Below the pieces are notes generated by a model. That model was not told the DNA's origin, made no database searches, and worked only from the letters and a program-made list of their open reading frames with translations. This document shows positions 61,637 through 64,000 of a stretch of DNA of 64,000 nucleotides, one piece after another. The DNA comes from Aquimarina sp. MMG016. GTDB taxonomy: Bacteria > Bacteroidota > Bacteroidia > Flavobacteriales > Flavobacteriaceae. Location of the stretch: contig NZ_JAGJEA010000004.1 of assembly GCF_018100805.1 (NCBI RefSeq), positions 372,001 to 436,000 on the forward strand. The letters are read 5' to 3'. The position numbers and the translations under genes were made by a program. How positions within the stretch are numbered: position 1 is the stretch's first letter; each line of letters begins with the position of its first letter.

Positions 61637-62521
61637 TTACTGGCGTATTAGTTTGTAATTTTTCTGTATTCCTTTTGCATGTATCTGCACGAAATAAACA
61701 CCGGCCTGTAATTCGGATACTGTAATAGTATCCTCAAGGTTATAATTCGGGATGTGTTTAATTAGTTTACCGTTAATGTCCAGGATATTTATATCCATGG
61801 TGGTAGCATCTAGTCCTCTTACTATAAAATATTCTTGGGCAGGATTTGGGTATAGATTTAATGTATTTAGCTCTTCTTCAATAGGTGCAGGTTTTAATGA
61901 TGCTCCAGAAGAATCGTATGTATCTAGGTGTAATTGTTCTCCCGGTAGATTTGCACAATCCGGGAAACCAGCTTTTACTCCACTCTTAAGCATACTGCCA
62001 CAGGCTGTGAAAAATTGATTTTGATATACGTCACCTTCTGCAAAAGCCACCATAGGATCTTTAGTAAGATCAACATATTTCATTTTTACATGAAAAAGAG
62101 GTTGTGGAGTTGGGGTTACGTTTTCTCTGGTCATTGATTCGGCACTGACTCCTTGTTGGAAAGCAAAAGAAACTCTTGCCTTTGTATTATCGTTTTGTAC
62201 AAAACTTTTGTATGCAGGAAAAGTATATTTTTCTCCAACAATGTATCCAGCTTCATGATTGTATTCAATGCCTCTTGCTTTGGAAATGTTTTCTCCAAAA
62301 GCTTCTGGGTTATACGTAAGGTATAGTTGTCCCGAACCTAATTTAAAAGCTTCTGAACTTTGGATCATAACATCTACTTCATAGTAGTACTCTCCATTTT
62401 CAATGGTTTTTTGCGCATTAGCAAACGTAAAGTGGATATCCTGAGCCTTCACATTCATTGAAGTAACTAGTAATGTTACTATGAATAGACATGTCGATTT
62501 TATTGAATTAATATGTTTCAT
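61637..62521 (-). CDS. Exported protein with cohesin-like domain and T9SS sorting tail
   Basis: A 294-residue protein with a signal peptide (CLFIVTLLVTSMNVKAQ). Residues ~27-200 form the same beta-rich domain as the N-terminus of 57927-61457 (IHFTFANAQKTIENGEYYYE, FKLGSGQLYLTYNPEAFG, RVSFAFQQGVSAES, NQFFTACGS). The last ~75 residues are a Por_Secre_tail (NLYPNPAQEYFIVRGL, LQAGVYFVQIHAKGIQKNY). In effect it is the larger neighbour without the DUF5011 repeats. The two genes are on the same strand with ~180 bp between them. Confidence 0.8.
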   Translation of the reverse strand: MKHINSIKSTCLFIVTLLVTSMNVKAQDIHFTFANAQKTIENGEYYYEVDVMIQSSEAFKLGSGQLYLTYNPEAFGENISKARGIEYNHEAGYIVGEKYTFPAYKSFVQNDNTKARVSFAFQQGVSAESMTRENVTPTPQPLFHVKMKYVDLTKDPMVAFAEGDVYQNQFFTACGSMLKSGVKAGFPDCANLPGEQLHLDTYDSSGASLKPAPIEEELNTLNLYPNPAQEYFIVRGLDATTMDINILDINGKLIKHIPNYNLEDTITVSELQAGVYFVQIHAKGIQKNYKLIRQ

Positions 62522-62620
62522 ATTTCTGGATTTTTAAAAGAGGTGTTTTTCATTTCCGGTTTTAGCAGGTGTTATATTTATGTAGTATACAACCCGCTAT
62601 CCATGGTGTTTTTAATTAGT

Positions 62621-64000
62621 TTAGAACTGTTCTCCTTTTCCAAGATTAGGATTCATAAGCGTATTGACATCCGAATTTTGGATCTGCCCATTCATATCCA
62701 TATCTGCTTTATTGTATCCTGATCCACCCAATAACTGTATTACGGCATTGATATCTGCGTTTTGTACTTGCCCATTCTCATCTTGGTCTCCTACTGGAAT
62801 CGAAAAGATCCCACTACCCATATCAATCACTGCATTCGATCCGCCCTGTAAAGAAGTAACAGAAGCAGAAAGATCTACAACCGTATTCATCGATGATAAG
62901 CTATAGGTATTAGCAGAAAGTACACTTAAGTGATTACGATGTTTGAACGCTATATAGTAATCATCAGCTTGTTGAACGAAAGAAAATGGTGATACTGCAT
63001 CAGTATCTACAATATCCCCATCGCGTTGTAGCAAGGCGGATTTGCCTTCGATGATTACTGAAGCATCACCAGCATCTCTTAGTTCTACCCAAATCCAATC
63101 TACGATTGCATTAGTTCCTGTAGTATTCAATACAGCTGCATCTATTGTAAGTCCATCAGCATAAGGACTAGTAGTAGGGATCATTCCGGCTATACGCAAA
63201 TCATCACGCATCAATGTTTCTTCACCAGTATTTGGATTGGTAAACGTTCCTTGTAAGTATATTTTTGGAGTCATTACTATCATACCTGCATTTATAGTAA
63301 GAGATTGTACCACATCTGCGGCAGCATCGTAATTAGCATTTCCGATCTGGGAAGCGGTGATACTTACCGTTCCGGTGCCAACTATCGTTACTGTATTTCC
63401 GGAGATTGTTACCACATTGGTATCAGAGCTCACAAATGTAACTGTATTGCCTGAAGCTCCTCCGGTTGCCGCAAGGTCAAAATCTGCATCACCAAAAGCT
63501 ACATCTGCCAACGCATCAAAAGTGATAACTTGAGAAGCTTTATTTACTGTCAAACTCTGCACTGCATTCGGTGCAGGCAAATAACTAGGATCTCCAGTTT
63601 GTATAGCTGTAATAGTAATACTTCCTGCGCCTACAATCGTTACTGTATTTCCAGAAATAGTAGCTATCGAAGTATCTGAACTCTCATAGCGTATAGGCAA
63701 ACCAGAACTTGAAGTCGCCGTCAAATCAAATGTTGTATCTCCAAAGGTTTTATCAGTTAATGCATTGAAAGTAATGGTTTGTGGTACACGAGTAACAAAT
63801 CCAATTTCAGAACCATCTACATAGTTACTTGTTGTTCCGGTTAATGCAAACCTATTGAAAGTCGCATGATTCCCAGCAATACTTTGGTCGGGTACCTGTG
63901 TTATTCCTGTATTATCGCTGTTAATGGTTCCTTCATTGAAGTTATAATACAAAACAAGTCCCTCTTCAGAGCCTTGAAGCTCTACATTTTTATAGTCATT
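62621..64000 (-). CDS. Surface protein with LamG-like, Ig-like and dockerin-like modules, 5' end outside window
   Basis: The frame is open to the window end at 64000, so the N-terminus is missing; 460 residues are visible. The first part (GLVLYYNFNEGTINSDNTG, QSIAGNHATFNRFAL) looks like the end of a LamG/concanavalin-like domain. Two Ig-like units of ~77 residues follow (QTITFNALTDKTFGDTTFDL, QVITFDALADVAFGDADFDL, each with ISGNTVTIVG). The last ~218 residues are the shared module with MRDDLRIAG, the calcium loops DQDENGQVQNAD and DMDMNGQIQNSD, and the ending NPNLGKGEQF. There is no Por_Secre_tail. Confidence 0.78.
   Translation of the reverse strand, partial: NDYKNVELQGSEEGLVLYYNFNEGTINSDNTGITQVPDQSIAGNHATFNRFALTGTTSNYVDGSEIGFVTRVPQTITFNALTDKTFGDTTFDLTATSSSGLPIRYESSDTSIATISGNTVTIVGAGSITITAIQTGDPSYLPAPNAVQSLTVNKASQVITFDALADVAFGDADFDLAATGGASGNTVTFVSSDTNVVTISGNTVTIVGTGTVSITASQIGNANYDAAADVVQSLTINAGMIVMTPKIYLQGTFTNPNTGEETLMRDDLRIAGMIPTTSPYADGLTIDAAVLNTTGTNAIVDWIWVELRDAGDASVIIEGKSALLQRDGDIVDTDAVSPFSFVQQADDYYIAFKHRNHLSVLSANTYSLSSMNTVVDLSASVTSLQGGSNAVIDMGSGIFSIPVGDQDENGQVQNADINAVIQLLGGSGYNKADMDMNGQIQNSDVNTLMNPNLGKGEQF

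Overview
The window looks like a marine-type member of the Flavobacteriaceae (Bacteroidota, Aquimarina-like at a guess). The DNA is AT-rich. Two proteins end in type IX secretion (Por_Secre_tail) domains. The transfer genes are of the Bacteroidota TraG/J/K/M/N type, and the integrase has the Bacteroidota-type box I. No rRNA gene, complete tRNA gene or CRISPR array was found.

Region 1 (1-18.4 kb) is ordinary chromosome: an SRAP-like fragment cut by the window start, a YdhR-like protein, two paralogous AraC regulators, a DUF1328 membrane peptide, a small acidic lipoprotein, an ArsC/Spx-fold protein, a cardiolipin synthase, a large metallophosphoesterase fused to an outer-membrane barrel, a GH3-family enzyme, an HD plus Pycsar-effector membrane protein, a zincin peptidase, a CotH protein, a PafA-like phosphatase and a YihY/BrkB protein.

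Region 2 (18.55-24.5 kb) is a small integrative module: tyrosine recombinase, a hypothetical protein, an excisionase-like HTH protein, a VirE_N/BT4734-type protein and a PriCT-2/DUF3987 helicase-like protein. It sits beside a remnant of a tRNA 3' end with its terminator. A second partial copy of that remnant lies next to a 125-bp direct repeat.

Region 3 (24.5-49.9 kb) is bracketed by the two copies of the 125-bp repeat. It holds a compact minus-strand operon coding for a type IV secretion apparatus: VirD4-like coupling ATPase, M23 peptidase, TraM/VirB10, TraG/VirB4, TraN/VirB9, five small exported proteins, TraJ/VirB6, DUF4133, a DUF4134 pilin, TraK/VirB8 and a bPH protein. No relaxase, mobilisation gene or partition gene is visible. 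Upstream are two loci for unrecognised paralogous proteins, one split at an A11 run, a SAM-methyltransferase/TPR protein, and a NarL-type response regulator with a TPR histidine kinase. A 19-nt motif, CAATTAGKGNNNNCCCTAC, containing the inverted repeat TAGKG-N4-CCCTA, lies upstream of all four transcription units: the secretion operon, both paralogues and the methyltransferase. I infer one regulon, probably controlled by the adjacent two-component system, and a secretion system that may export proteins rather than DNA.

Region 4 (50-64 kb) is a minus-strand cluster of large exported proteins. Three end in the same ~218-residue module carrying two dockerin-like calcium loops and a terminal LGKGEQ(F/Y). 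Two others share an N-terminal domain that resembles a cohesin and end in T9SS sorting tails; one of them carries eleven 80-residue DUF5011-like repeats. A trimeric-fibre-like protein with an S74 chaperone domain lies among them. Together they may form a surface assembly.
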